A stretch of DNA of 64,000 nt, taken from Agrypnia vestita. Its lineage: Eukaryota > Arthropoda > Insecta > Trichoptera > Phryganeidae. Under the pieces are notes generated by a model. The model was not told the origin of the DNA and made no database searches. It worked only from the letters and a program-made list of their open reading frames with translations. Location: contig JADDOH010002040.1 of the NCBI GenBank assembly GCA_016648135.1, forward strand, positions 1 to 64,000, in the 5' to 3' direction. The position numbers were made by a program, and so were the translations under genes. Of the stretch, positions 31,946 through 43,967 are shown in pieces (the stretch's first letter is position 1; every line of letters starts with the position of its first letter).

Positions 31946-34900
31946 ATAAATTTGATTTCAGAGTAAAGTGATGATTTTATTTTATTTATTTGTATGAGAG
32001 GGGATTTAAAAATTATGCGTAGTATACTAAAATATACTCGTTTATTTATCAATATTGATATGGTGTCATTCAAAGATGCTGCCATATAACAAATGTATAT
32101 GTATCTACCAGCATTATATACCTACATATATTTTTCAATCCATAAAATACTTCTGAATCGCACTTATTGATATAGCCTTGGGCTAGATAAACAAATTTGC
32201 CTTTATCTCCTCAATATTTTTAAAATGTTCCATGTCCTTCCACGGGGTACGAATAAATCGCAAAGATTGGGTCGAATAACTACGGTTACAGCAACATTAC
32301 TGAAGTGTGAGCTGCATTGTTATGGTAAAATATGTATAAGTTACTTTTCTACTACTCATTTCATTTATTTCGGATTGCTTCAAATGTCCTTAATGTTTTA
32401 AATAACACCTATTCGTTATTGGCCGTACAACTGAGTGATAATAAAGAACAGGACCATTATAATATCTTGATATTTGATCGCACATATTTGATCGCGGCTT
32501 TTCAGAACACTTCCATTGAGGTAAATGAGTCTTGAACAAAGATACAACGCCATAACCATATATTTAAGTATCACTATCTGTTATGACGCGCTGGAGTAAT
32601 TCCTCAGTGACATCATTCGACAATTGCTCAACAACTTCCTAATGATGTAGTTTTTGTAAAAAAATTAACAATTTTGGGTGTCACTCGTTTCACACCCAAA
32701 ACGTTATAATAGATTGTTTTGCATGAGCTACATGATTTACCAACTTAAAATTCATATAGTCATGTGCTAGGCCAGGCAACTTTCTTTTTATCTTCATTGT
32801 CTTCACGGCTATCTTCAAAACTTTTATATCACTCATAAATATTTTTTTATTTCTTTGCAGACTCCCCAAAAGCCTACACCAACACTTTAATTTAATTTTC
32901 CATTTTCAAAATGAAAAAAATCATCATACACACCAAAATGACTCACTCATTTGTCTAAAAAATCAAACCAGACTCCCAGCATATCTAAAAATTGACATAC
33001 AATTTATACTACTACTATTATACCAAAGAATTAAAAACATATGGATTCAATAACTTTCCAAAGCGCGAAATTGAGAAAATTAACATTTTTTATAAAATCT
33101 CATATGTGACACATGTTTATTTAGATATTTCATGTACAGCAATGCGCAGAGTGCACTTAAAAAGTTTGCTTAAACAATTACCAAGAATAAAATTGCGTTC
33201 TTGTGGCTGAGTGGAAAAGTGTTGAAGTGTTCTTTCATCCTGTGGTGTAATTTTCATGCTCAGCAGCCCCTTGGTGTTGCGTTTATACTTTGAAAGGATC
33301 TGAAATTACACTGAGGAATGTTTCATGAAACGTGCCTTTATACCTACTTTATCTGTATATGCGTTAGCTCTCTAGAAATACATCATTATTTTTATCATAC
33401 ACAATAAATACATGACGATTTCTCAATATATCAGGTAAGGTGGAATACAGAAACTACCTACAAATTCAAATGATCATTTAATTATTATTATTATTTTTTA
33501 AATTTTTTGTTTAAAACTTTTTCTGAATCGAATGCAATGACGTATATAGGACGGTTTTGTAATAAAAAATTAAACCTAGTTGTTTACGTGATGAAATAAT
33601 ATTTATCCTCTACTATACCGGCTTCTCCTGAAATTCGCAACTTAGTATACTTACTTTACGTTCACTGAAAAACGCTGAAAGAATAAAAAATTACCAAAAC
33701 AAATAGATTGTTTGGTTCGTATTTTCAATAAAATATTTAAATATTTTTTTTAGTAACAAATCATAGAATCTTATCTTACATTTTGACGGTTAAATGGAAT
33801 TCAAAGGCACACTAAATGACTTGCTTTTTTGCGAGTCGAGCGCGATCAATTTATAAATTCTTCCCGTAATAAGGTAGGTAAATATCACGTGTGAGAGTTG
33901 TTGCTGCTTCAATTGAAATTGTGTGTATTCTTTGATATTAAGGTACAATGCTTCCTGCGTTGTAGGCGGCACCTTGTCGCTGATATGAGCACCATGTTTA
34001 TGCAACAATTTTTTTGGTTGTTGGAAAAACATTACGAAATATTACGTTCGCTCTGCATTTGTTCCCATCTTTCTTGCGCAGGACGATTTCTCAATATACC
34101 TACCTAAAATTTGGATCTCGCTATTAGTTTTATCATCATAATGCAAGATTTACACTTTTAAGAAAACATATTCTGCGTACATATAAATATTTCGTAATTA
34201 AGGGTAATTTCTGTAACACTGAAAACGATTTTTTTGGCCGTGGCCTGTCGATTAATGCTTATGTTTTCTTAATTATTGAAAATAATATTTAGTTTATTAC
34301 TTTCGTATAAGAATAAATATTCAATCTCAGTTATCGTCCAAAAAATATAGTGTAGCGTATACATTTTGATATACCTCAATGAATAATAAAAATTCGCATT
34401 TTCGAAATATGCATTTGCAGCAAATGTCCAGCCACAAGAGAAATGTATTATTTTATTAAACGATGAAGGTAAATACTCTAATATTGAGGTATATGAATCC
34501 ATATTGGAAACGTGTAAAAACACAATATTTCAGAAGTTTCCCATGTAGAGCTTATTCTTTTCCTTATCACATACAATACACCCACAAATTTAATGACGAT
34601 TATGTAAATTAATACTTCAGCTTCTATTCTGTGTATAATTTTAAAGAAACGTATATAGTTCGGATTAGTTTATCATAATGACCCTGAATTATAATGCACA
34701 CGCCGATTACAAAAGTTTAGTTTCTGTAACAGTCAAAATTAAAAACATAACTTACTGACATGTTAGCAAAAAACGAAGTCGGATAGAAAAACTAGAGAGC
34801 TTTCTAGTACTTAATAAAAATCACCATTTAGCGAATTCCGCATGTTTTATAAAAAAAAGTTAGTTATATCAACTTCTGCTACTTTTATTAGTAGGTATGT

Positions 34901-35489
34901 ATGAACTTAGTTGGATATAGTGGTTTAATTTTATTTAAGTTATACACATTTCTGTGCGGGTGAATTTGTACGGTAAACGATTCAAGAGAGATGATAAGAA
35001 TTCTTGGAAATGGGGTTTTGTTGTACCCTTTGAAGATAACTTTCAAGAAATTATGATGTTAATATGGTAAAAGTTGTGGTAACTAATATTATTTATAAAG
35101 GACAATATTACTCAAATACAAAATTAAAGGGTAGCTTCGAGTGAGAATAATACTTCGGTTTAAGAGTCAAAGGAACCTCGGCGGACTTTTTGGATTAGTT
35201 TCGGAAATGTAGACAATCTGTGATTAATTTTCATTTCAGTTGTAAGTTTCTAGTGGTAGGCTTAATTTGCCGACAGGGAATGTCAGAGGGTATTTGAAAT
35301 TAGAATCAAAGCCTAAGCTGATAAAATATTTCCAGGATATCAACAGTTATTTGGAAGAATAACGCTGTTAGTGGAAGGTTTGTAATGTACACACACCCTT
35401 GTGGATGCACTGGATCGGCTGTATCAATGTGTGTAGGTAGGTATGCCATGCAGTTTATGTGTTGGTCTCGCAGCGCGGTGTCAGATCCA
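31946..35489. other. long AT-rich stretch without gene
   Basis: No ORF with recognisable similarity. It contains a 10-bp hairpin at 32672-32701 (ttttgggtgt / acacccaaaa) and the repeat copy at 34329-34440. A tRNA A-box-like ttgtggctgagtgg at 33202 has no matching B box. Confidence 0.5.
34329..34440. repeat. dispersed repeat, copy 2
   Basis: Partner of 18546-18665: tacattttgatata, caatgaataataaaaat, aatatgcatttgcagcaaat, gtccagcc. Confidence 0.75.
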
Positions 35490-35516
35490 CCCATTGTACA
35501 ATAATTGTACAATGGG
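35490..35516. repeat. perfect 27-bp palindrome
   Basis: cccattgtacaat, one central a, attgtacaatggg. Perfect 13-bp arms. Confidence 0.9.
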
Positions 35517-35639
35517 GATGCGATGCAAAACAACCGTCGTAATGAATTGAAATAAATTTTTAGACATGTCAAATATAACAAAAAAGTTTAAGTACTGTAC
35601 AAATACAATTACAGCAATATTATCCTCAATAATAATAAT

Positions 35640-36560
35640 TTAGAATGTCCGTAATTTCCTATCCAATAGCTGATATTTTTCCGTTTTTAGAATAAATATG
35701 ATAACAAAATTGTTATTAAATAAAATTAAAACACTGACTTAGTGCTTGTTAAATAAAATACTAGGAATTAGTTTTTTTTAATATTTAGATTTATTTTAAA
35801 TATTGCAGTTTCATGAAAATTAAAGCTAACAAATGCATCCATCATTTATTTGTTTTATTTATTTATTTTATTTCTTAATCACATGTAGTTTAAAATTTGG
35901 GTTGTACCTTGCCTGTCTCACTAGAAGAATCTGTGTTGAGTTAATTAGATATTAATTAATATCTGTCTAGTTACAAGTTATTTCTTCTTATTGTTGTTAG
36001 TTATATAATAATATATATATATATATATCTATATATTATATATTTTTTTTTTTAAATATATATTGAGAGAACATACAGTAATTAAATTAGTAAATTAAAA
36101 TCGTTTACATGTTTTAACAAAAAAGAGAGAAAAAAGGAAAAAAGTACAGAAAAGAAGAAGTAAATAAATCACCAATTATTAGTCATTAATTTGTTTGAGT
36201 GAGAACACCAATTTTGTGTCTTCCCATATTTTTAATCCATGAATTTATTAAGTATTTCATTATTGTTTTTGAATTTTCCATGAAATTGTATCCAAGATTA
36301 CTATATCGCATATGTCATTGGGATTAATCATTAATCAAAATATAAAATTATTTATATAACAAAGGCCTTTAACGCTACCAGATGGTTCAAATAATGAGGT
36401 ATAAGAAGCACTAAAAAGCATAATTCTTTTTTTAATAATATCTTTCACTAACGTTATCAAGATGCTACTCTACTCTAGACAGCACTGTTCTTACAGCTTT
36501 AACTGGTGACCAAAACATGTATATTAAAAGTACCGATTATATCTAGTATAGTTGTAGCTA
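35640..36560 (+). repeat. dispersed repeat delta, copy 1, with an internal insertion
   Basis: 35640-35850 aligns with 53322-53530 (gaatgtccgt, tatccaatagctga, ttgttattaaataaa, tgaaaattaaa, catccat). The alignment resumes at about 36312 (tgtcattgg, taatcattaat, agatggttcaaataa, ctactctagacagc, taactggtgacc). In between, about 460 bp are absent from the second copy and are probably an insertion. No coding potential; class unknown. Confidence 0.75.
35925..36028. repeat. about 100-bp block identical to 53992-54090
   Basis: From agaatctgtgttgagttaat through gttgttagttatataataat the two blocks are identical by eye over about 95 bp, ending in (AT)n. It lies inside the extra segment of delta copy 1, while the second block lies 250 bp outside delta copy 2. 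Confidence 0.85.
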
Positions 36561-37861
36561 GTGAATAAATAAATCATAAACGTATTGAAAAATAATAACA
36601 CAATTTTCTTATTTATTATTATTGCAATTATTCGTTTTTATGTTTAAGTTTTCCAGTAGGTTTCAGGTCGATTTTACAAAATCATTTACGTTGTGAATCC
36701 TTCACTAGCTATAATATACATAACATGACATGATAACATGACATAACCCCATAACATGATATGGGTAATCTGGCGATTACTGAGTGAAGATTTCTACTTT
36801 TATTTTTTGAACTATTTTAATATAACCCAATGATCTTCAGTAAATAACCACTGGGCCTCTTTATTTAATGCCAACTGGTTTTGAGAACATATTTTTTTAC
36901 AAAAAAGTTTCTTTATATTAATTGTTAAAATAACTTACTGAACAACTTATACTTCAAATATTACAAAAAGTTTTCAACTGATTAACTAATTCATAAAGGC
37001 AATTATTATTTGAATATTTAAAAACTACTGCGTACATCAATTTTAATCAAATTTCGTTAAAAGATGGAAAACAAAACCACGAAGTCACCCGTGTTGTAAA
37101 TAATATTATTACGAACTATACTGAAAGAAGGGCAAAGATTTTAAATTCTTGATATTAAGTTCACGGCTGTGAAGGTGGAAAGATCTGAAAATGAACACAC
37201 TTCCCGTCACCCAATCGAGCTAAAATTTAGCACATTGACTTGATGTCAATGACAATGCATTCTCACATACTTCTTTTTTGTAAAACTTACTCGCACATAA
37301 AAAAAAGCATATTTATGTCAGATGTTTCGGCGAGTACCTGCTTTCTGGCACTATTCTAAAATTATTTAAATCAAGGAAACATTAGAATTTATCTTTTTAT
37401 TGAAAATTGATACAATACAAAAGCTAGTTTTGTAAAAAATCTAGTGATACTTAATACAATAATACAAATACTGAAGAAATCATTTTCCTGATTGTCTTAA
37501 ATTTAATTTAGTTATAATGTGATACAAATTAATCTCATTGTTTCCTCCAAAATATCTATCAAATAATTTGGCGGTGCAGATAATAAAAATGTCTTCAAAA
37601 TTGGAACTGCTTTTATATTAAGTACCTACTTATTGAATAAAATTGTGTGTTTTCTTATTATTTTATGCGAGTACGAAATCGATGATTTATAGTTTAAATA
37701 TTGAAAATTTTGAATGGAAAAATGTTTGGAACACTCAAGAAATTTGAATTTTGTTTTTTTGTTTTGCAAAAATAAAAATTTCAAGAAGGAGGGAACATTT
37801 TCAGAAAAGGTGCAGCTTTATTAGTTAGTTTTCGAAGCAGTTGGTCATTTAAGCATTTTAT
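36561..37861. other. no gene recognised
   Basis: AT-rich noncoding sequence. catgacatgataacatgaca at 36722 is a short direct-repeat run. Nothing else supported. Confidence 0.5.
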
Positions 37862-37983
37862 TAGCACTAGCAGTTAAGCAATCGGCTATCGTCGGCTATT
37901 GCTTTCTGCTAGGCCCTGCGGGCTGCTGTCTGGGCAGCTAGGCAGCCGATGGTAGCAGCTGCGCGGCTATTGATGGCCGTTAA

Positions 37984-38868
37984 GGGGGGGGTAAGGTTAA
38001 TTCGTACAAAAAAGGCATGTTTTTGTGAATTTTTTGTGACGACACAGTTAAAATCTCTTTATTAAAATTAATGGTACATTAAAGTATGACATTTAAAGAA
38101 TATTGTGTAAAATTTTTAAGACGAAATATTAAAAAATACGGCAATGGCAGTAATTATTCGGACGTGTCTGGAAAAAAAGTAGAATTGCGGTGTCCATCAT
38201 AACTTGGTGCTAGATCATCGGAAATCAAAAAATCAAACTTCATTCGTTAGATAATAAATTTTCCCAGGTAACGCTGGGAGGGTTTTTTGAAATTTCAATT
38301 TTTTGGAATACTTTGATGGGAAAAACGCGATTTTTTTCGAAAAATATCGACTAATTTGTTATTAAAAAATAAAAATTAATAATAAATTTCCAGCGTTACC
38401 TTGTAAATTATGTACAGAAATAGTGTTCAAAATTTCAAAACGATCGGTGCAGTAGTTTTGAAGTTATGATGGACACCGACTTTGAAAACGTGAGATGTGG
38501 GGAACACGTTTAAAGTTTTGCACACTGTAAAATTCAAAATAAAACTCAACACTTATTATATACTTACACATAATCGTCGATGCCATGTTCACCAGCAAAG
38601 AGCTTTCATCATCAGCATCTGTTTGTCCTTGTCTACGCAAAACTCTTCCAATACAAATAGAACGTCCGGTAGTCCTCAGGTCAGCGCGTCTGTTAGCTGC
38701 CCGAGCAGGTATAGAAAATCAGTCGAGTATCGCTCAAATGTTCATAATTTCGTCAATTTTGCTCCGATAGACTTGAAATTTTGACACAATTTTCTTGCAA
38801 TGTTGTAAATTCATTTAAAAAATTAAAAATAAAATGCAAAAAAAAAGTTAAAAACCTTACCCCCCCCC
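37984..38868. mobile_element. TTAA-flanked element with G/C-run terminal repeats
   Basis: An 885-bp insertion between TTAA at 37980-37983 and TTAA at 38869-38872. The left end is eight G then taaggttaa. The right end is the complement, ttaaaaacctta then nine C. Subterminal inverted repeats are exact: ggtgtccatcataact (38189-38204) against 38462-38477, and aggtaacgctgg (38266-38277) against 38390-38401. TTAA duplication is the hallmark of piggyBac-type transposition, but the G-run ends are not the classical piggyBac ends. A 95-codon frame at 38497-38784 has no transposase motif. Copy B at about 58585 gives the empty site. Confidence 0.8.
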
Positions 38869-39924
38869 TTAAGTGGCCATTGCTATTTGCTCGCTTCCTG
38901 ACAATGTGGCCACTGCGCGGTGTCTGGTGTCTGCTTGCTGCAAAGCCATGATGTCGACTATGGTAGTCGCTTCGCGACAAGTGATAGCTACTGCGCGGAT
39001 AGGTCTAATAGGTATTGAGGTAAGCTATCTATGTATAATAATGTCGCTTTCTGTCGGTCCGTAACGTCCCTCCCTAACTTGCAACTTCAGTTAATCAGAG
39101 TGTGAAACGCAAACAGCCTGTGGGACAGGTCACGCGCAAGGGTCATTGTTAATTATTATACCCGTGATTTTTCACGGCTGTATGGCTAGTTTAAATATAA
39201 TTAAGACGAAGTATTTATTCAGTATTTATAACCGATTAATATGTCAGAGACGAGTTTTAAAATTAATATTTTGATAAAATGATTCTAAACTACAAAAACA
39301 TGCTGTAAAATTTATTAATAGTTCAAGTTAATTTATCAGTCGTCAATTGTCAAATTAACACTCTTTTTTTTATCAAATTAAAAACGTTGTCCAGTATTTA
39401 TGTCATACTCAAAGTGGCGCCTTTTCTTAAAATTCAGAAAAAAAAATTTCAAATCAACAACTTAAAGAGGATAGTCTTGATCTATCAAATTCAATTTCAT
39501 CGTAAAACAATAATGGAAAGTCACACAAAGTCGAAATACTAATTTAGCATTTTTGATTGTTGCAGTAATTTGTATTAAACACACGCAATAACCATTTATA
39601 ATTGATTTGGGGACAACTTTCATATAACGACATATTTGTTCTTAATGCCGTTGTTATTTATGTTCTCAAATTATTAATGTTCTGGAAAATATAAAGCAAA
39701 ATAAACCATTTCCTAAACACGACATTCTAACCTGAAAGACATGACAGTTAAATATCCTACATAATTATGTACTGCACGTGCTTCCATAATTTAAAGTCTG
39801 CGACTTGATTCATTTCATTCACTGTGATACAACATTTTTCAAAGTAAAAGTAGCTTTTTAAAGCGATAAATAGTATAAAGAGAAAACGTGAATGTTTCGT
39901 CAACCTTAACTGTCAAGGTTGATG

Positions 39925-39970
39925 AGTGCGGCGCAATCGGAGCGATGCATCGTTCCGTTTGCACCGCACT
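39925..39970. repeat. 46-bp GC-rich palindrome
   Basis: A 23-bp-arm inverted repeat with two mismatches and one wobble, centred on gatgcatc with no loop. The sides are agtgcggcgcaa and ttgcaccgcact. It is preceded by a smaller hairpin (tcaacctt / aaggttga, 39900-39922). Absent from copy B. Confidence 0.85.
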
Positions 39971-39991
39971 GACAGCTGGGTTGACCAGTAT

Positions 39992-40596
39992 TAGAGTCTC
40001 CAAATATTCATGATTCCAACTGTTCGAATATCGAATAGTTAATGATAATATATTCGAATATATTCGTAAAATTTTTAAGAAAGGAATTATTTACTTTGGA
40101 TAATAAGTACAGATAAATACATTCTTTATATTTAAAAAAAAACATAATAAATATAGATAACGTATTTATTTTAATTTTTAAAAATATATGCTATAAAAAA
40201 CAATACAGAAGAGTCAGTATTCTCTTGATAACTGACAAAAATCACACCCCACGTGCAAGTTCTTTTAAAATTATTTTGTATATAACTTTTTGTTTGTCGG
40301 CTCAACTATTTATGAAAAAGCCGACCCCTCGTTGACTCCACCGTAATTGCTTATTGTAATAAATCTATAAAGATAAGCATAACTTGAAAAGGCAAATGCA
40401 AAAGCCGTCCAACAATAAACTATAAACCATTGCAAATGACTTTCAGGGTTCGCAAACCTTTCTTTCGTTTGGAAAAATATTAAAATTCTTATAATATAAA
40501 TGTGAAAGAATATTTTACGAATACTTTTTAAAGTATTCGAATAACGAAAACTTAAAAACAGGCGAATATATTCGAATATTTGGATTAGAGGCTCTA
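39992..40596. mobile_element. hAT-like nonautonomous element, 8-bp TSD
   Basis: 605 bp bounded by accagtat at 39984-39991 and 40597-40604. The ends are inverted: left TAGAGTCTCCAAATATTC; right, read inward on minus, TAGAGCCTCTAATCCAAATA then TTCGAATATATTCG. An 8-bp duplication and TAGAG ends fit hAT. No transposase. Copy B (about 59555) has an uninterrupted ttgaccagttac, consistent with an empty site. Confidence 0.85.
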
Positions 40597-40870
40597 ACCA
40601 GTATCTAACCAAAAAAGAATATAGCGAAATTCACAAACAATTTTGAAACACATATATGTATATTAATAATTCATAAACGTGTATACATATTAAATACATT
40701 ATTTTTATAAGTGACCATTTTTATTTTATGTGTATAATATTTCTAAACATTGAATATTATCTGCATGTACTTTAAAACAACCTATACTTCTCGCTACTTT
40801 ATAAGATTTGGCCATTTTTTTTTATGTTGGCCATGAAAATATTTGCATTACTATCAGCATTTTTAGGATT

Positions 40871-42358
40871 ATTCGGATCGAATAAGGATTATTCGAATCA
40901 GTAATAAGTATATTCGAGCCGTTTTTTTATATTTATTCCTTTTGGTCGCTATCTTTGAAGAATTATCCCTTTGGTCACTCAACTTATAATTTCACTTCGA
41001 GTTTTATTCCTTATTTCGAACAATAAAGGAATCAGTGAATAATCGGTGGGTTCCAGCCGGGATCCGGGAAGAGATTTGAGAGTCGTGTGGACATTGATCA
41101 GTCTCTTTTCTCGGGGCTGGAACGAACATTTGGCCTTCAAGCCGGACACTCTTAGTCAAACAAAAGTACAATAAAATGGAAACCCACTCCTCGCATATAA
41201 AAGATTCATAATTAAAACTAAGTTTTGATGAATTAATTTTTAAATATTTTTTATTCCTCCGTAGCTTGAGAGAAGAAGAAGAGTGTAGAAAGTGTATCTG
41301 TATACATATATTCATAAACGTTATTTTATTTACGCGATATTACTTAGATTACTCCGCAGTACATATATAATTACGTACAGCGAAAAGAGCTCTCACCCAA
41401 TCAACGCCGCTTGAGAGATCTGACCCAAATTTTGCATATTTATTCTTTAAGGCTTTGCAGAAAACGAAGGTGTCATCTCTCCTCTCTCCCTTTACTACTC
41501 TTTTCCCAAAATATAAATGAAGTGTACTCTAAATTAAATTTAATAACTTTAAATAAAAATTATTAAATTATACCGTTCCTTCTCTCCGACAATCCCCCAC
41601 TTCCCCATCCCACCCTTTTAAATTAAATTTGATAATTTTTTTTTGCTTAGTTAATTATTGTTAGAGAAGTTAAGTTGGTTGTAGCCCAAATAGGAATTGT
41701 TAGAGGGATATCAATATTCAATGAATTTTTATGATTTTAAAGGGGCTGTCATTATACCTTAGTGCTCTAAATGTTTCACGTTGATTTTTTTTCTCCATGT
41801 TTTTCTTGACACAGAAACACACATTTTTTGTTTTATGAAATAATTATTTTTTCGCGTTTTTTATAATTGTAATGTTCATTAAGTACCTTGAAGTAATATG
41901 AAATATTGTATAAACGTGTAAGAAAATGATAGATACTTGTCATTTTTATTTTTTCTTTATATCTTATAGAATCTTAATTATTATGTTATCTATTATAAGG
42001 TTATGTTTCGAACATAAAACACAATCGTACACATGAATAATCATACAAAAAGAACCAAGCGTTTCCAAATGCATTTTACGACTTTGATCAAAAAATGTGT
42101 AGAGTCACTCTCCCGGACATTCTATCCACCTTCTGCCTGGATTAAATGGAGATATTGTTATTAAACAGAGGTTTTGCAAAACGATGGCACCTCCTCATCC
42201 CTCATTTTTAAACTAATTTTGTTACCCGGGCAACGTCACTAGTAATTATAGAGCATGTTTCTTGTACGCTGCCACTACATTTATCGAAACTGACAAGATA
42301 ATTTGAAGTTTCAATTAATTGAAAGTTCGGTAATGATAATTATTATTAAAACATCATT
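40871..42358. other. noncoding; fragments of the 'cccgg' and tandem-repeat families
   Basis: 41400-41530 resembles monomers of the 7311/26716 array (acccaaattttgcatattta, gcagaaaacgaagg). At 42222-42244 gttacccgggcaacgtcact then agta resembles the inverted 'actag...cccgg' head. No gene recognised. Confidence 0.45.
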
Positions 42359-42412
42359 ATTACATTTCATTCCAATACACAAACGTAAACATTTGTTGGA
42401 ATGAAATGTAAT
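42359..42412. repeat. perfect 17-bp hairpin, 20-nt loop
   Basis: attacatttcattccaa (42359-42375) and its exact complement (42396-42412). Confidence 0.9.
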
Positions 42413-43538
42413 GCTCTCGAATTTGATAGATTTTGCTTATATAATACAGCACATTGACGACAAGATTTTGAGGAACATAAATTATAACAGCTAGGAGCCA
42501 CAGATTTCGATAATTACATATTTAATTTGATAATGTTAAAACGTTTTACTTTATTACAATAATTATTTTTATTGTCTTATATAACAGGATTTAACAACAC
42601 ATTTTTCTTTAGTGTTTCAGTGATACCGACTATTTTGAATGACCGCTTCTTCATACGACAATATGATGATAATGATTGACGATGACAATATTAAAGAAGT
42701 CACTGAATGTCTCCCCAATAATTCATTTACTTATTATTGTACTGTTCCTTAATTTGCACTAATTAACGCTGTTTCTATTTCTTTGATCACTTTTTAGTGA
42801 ACTCCGTTCAATATTCATAGAAATTTCTCGCCCTGGTATCCATTTATTTACATTCGCTGGTATAACTGCTGGCCGGCCCGTGCTCGCTCTGGATCACACT
42901 GGTTCTATCGCTGAGATATTTAACACTCATCGTTACGAAATGAATTGACTGACTCCGCGTTGCTTGACGCCTGTTATAGATAAATTCCTACTAGAGATTA
43001 ATTTTAGAAATAACAAGAGGCTGTAGAGCATTCTGGATGAATCCAATGTAGTGTTCTAGTACGTAATGGGATGTCATGGAATCTTCGAGAGAGAGAGAAT
43101 GCGGTTACCGATAACTGACCCTGCGTTGCGTGCATTCAATAGGTTCACCATCTTGCTACAATATATTTGGTTTGCTCACAACCTTTCGCACTATATGTAG
43201 TTTTATTTAATTAATTTTATGGGTATTTTTTATTTAATTGCTTTTACATTTTATTGAGTTATTTTATAATACACTTATCTTCTGTCTGTGTGATTGTTAT
43301 ATAGATTAATTTCATGTATCTTTTTTTACATACTGTTAAAACTGTAAGGGTAACTTTTTATTTATATTATTTTTTCAATGGGCTAACGCACTGTGTGCAC
43401 ATAAATAAATTCTATAAAGAAGAAAGTCTATAAAGTTTATAAATGCATTTATATGTGTACATATACAAGTATAGTTTTTAGTTGTAAATCCCTAATTCAA
43501 ATAACACTTACCCTTCTTTTTGTATTTTCGTGTAATAT
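42413..43538. other. no gene recognised
   Basis: Mixed composition at 42780-43180 (gccggcccgtgctcgctctg) without a repeat partner or recognisable ORF; the remainder is AT-rich. Confidence 0.45.
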
Positions 43539-43967
43539 TTGGCAGCTTATGAATCGATATTTTTATTTTTAGTTATTTATATAAGAAGACTTAATGCAAT
43601 ACTTATTCTTTATTTATTTTTATATTTACAAGATACAAGTTGTTGTATAATTAATGGTAAAATAAAACATAAAAACATGAAAAGATATTTAAAAATCATA
43701 TCAAATGTCATGTGGGTAAATCAAATTGGACTGGACATTCTGAATTATGTCTCCTGGTCGAATACTCATAATTTTTTGGGCATGAACAAATCTTTTACAT
43801 CATTCTCTGAATTCATAAAACCCTCCCTGTTAATGCAGAAAAGTCCGGAATTACGTTACGTTCTTGTTCAATCCACGTCGAACTTTGTTAGCGCTCGAAT
43901 TCCTTCATTTATCAATGACAGCGTAGCCGCACAAGGCAACCCAGGGTCATCAAAACAAAATGACTGA
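43539..43967 (+). CDS. unassigned 142-codon ORF, doubtful
   Basis: One of the longer non-element frames in the window. The N-terminal half is hydrophobic (ESIFLFLVIYIRRLNAILIL), as expected from AT-rich DNA. The C-terminal half is more balanced (ELRYVLVQSTSNFVSARIPS). I recognise no family. Codons are AT-rich like the flanks, and no splice structure or promoter supports it. It may be chance, or an exon-like remnant from about 43690 to 43965. Confidence 0.12.
   Translation: MAAYESIFLFLVIYIRRLNAILILYLFLYLQDTSCCIINGKIKHKNMKRYLKIISNVMWVNQIGLDILNYVSWSNTHNFLGMNKSFTSFSEFIKPSLLMQKSPELRYVLVQSTSNFVSARIPSFINDSVAAQGNPGSSKQND

Larger units (their letters stand above)
37862..40870. repeat. large dispersed repeat, copy A, carrying two transposons
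   Basis: It is paralogous to 58538-59880. Shared blocks in order: actagcagttaagcaatcgg; gcttcctgacaatgtgg; taatcagagtgtg; cgcaagggtcattgttaatt; cccgtgatttttcacgg; caagttaatttatcagt; aaaacgttgtccagta; cgacattctaacctgaaaga; aaagtctgcgacttgatt; aagtagctttttaaagcga; ggttgaccagt; gtgtataatatttctaaaca. Relative to copy B it has a TTAA element (37984-38868), a hAT-like element (39992-40596) and about 270 bp at 39430-39710. The latter may be a deletion in B. It looks like an old nonautonomous element of about 1.4-1.7 kb; class unknown. Confidence 0.85.

Noticed and set aside
33202..33290. tRNA or SINE head at ttgtggctgagtgg
   Set aside because: A-box-like only; no B box at tRNA distance and no related copy.
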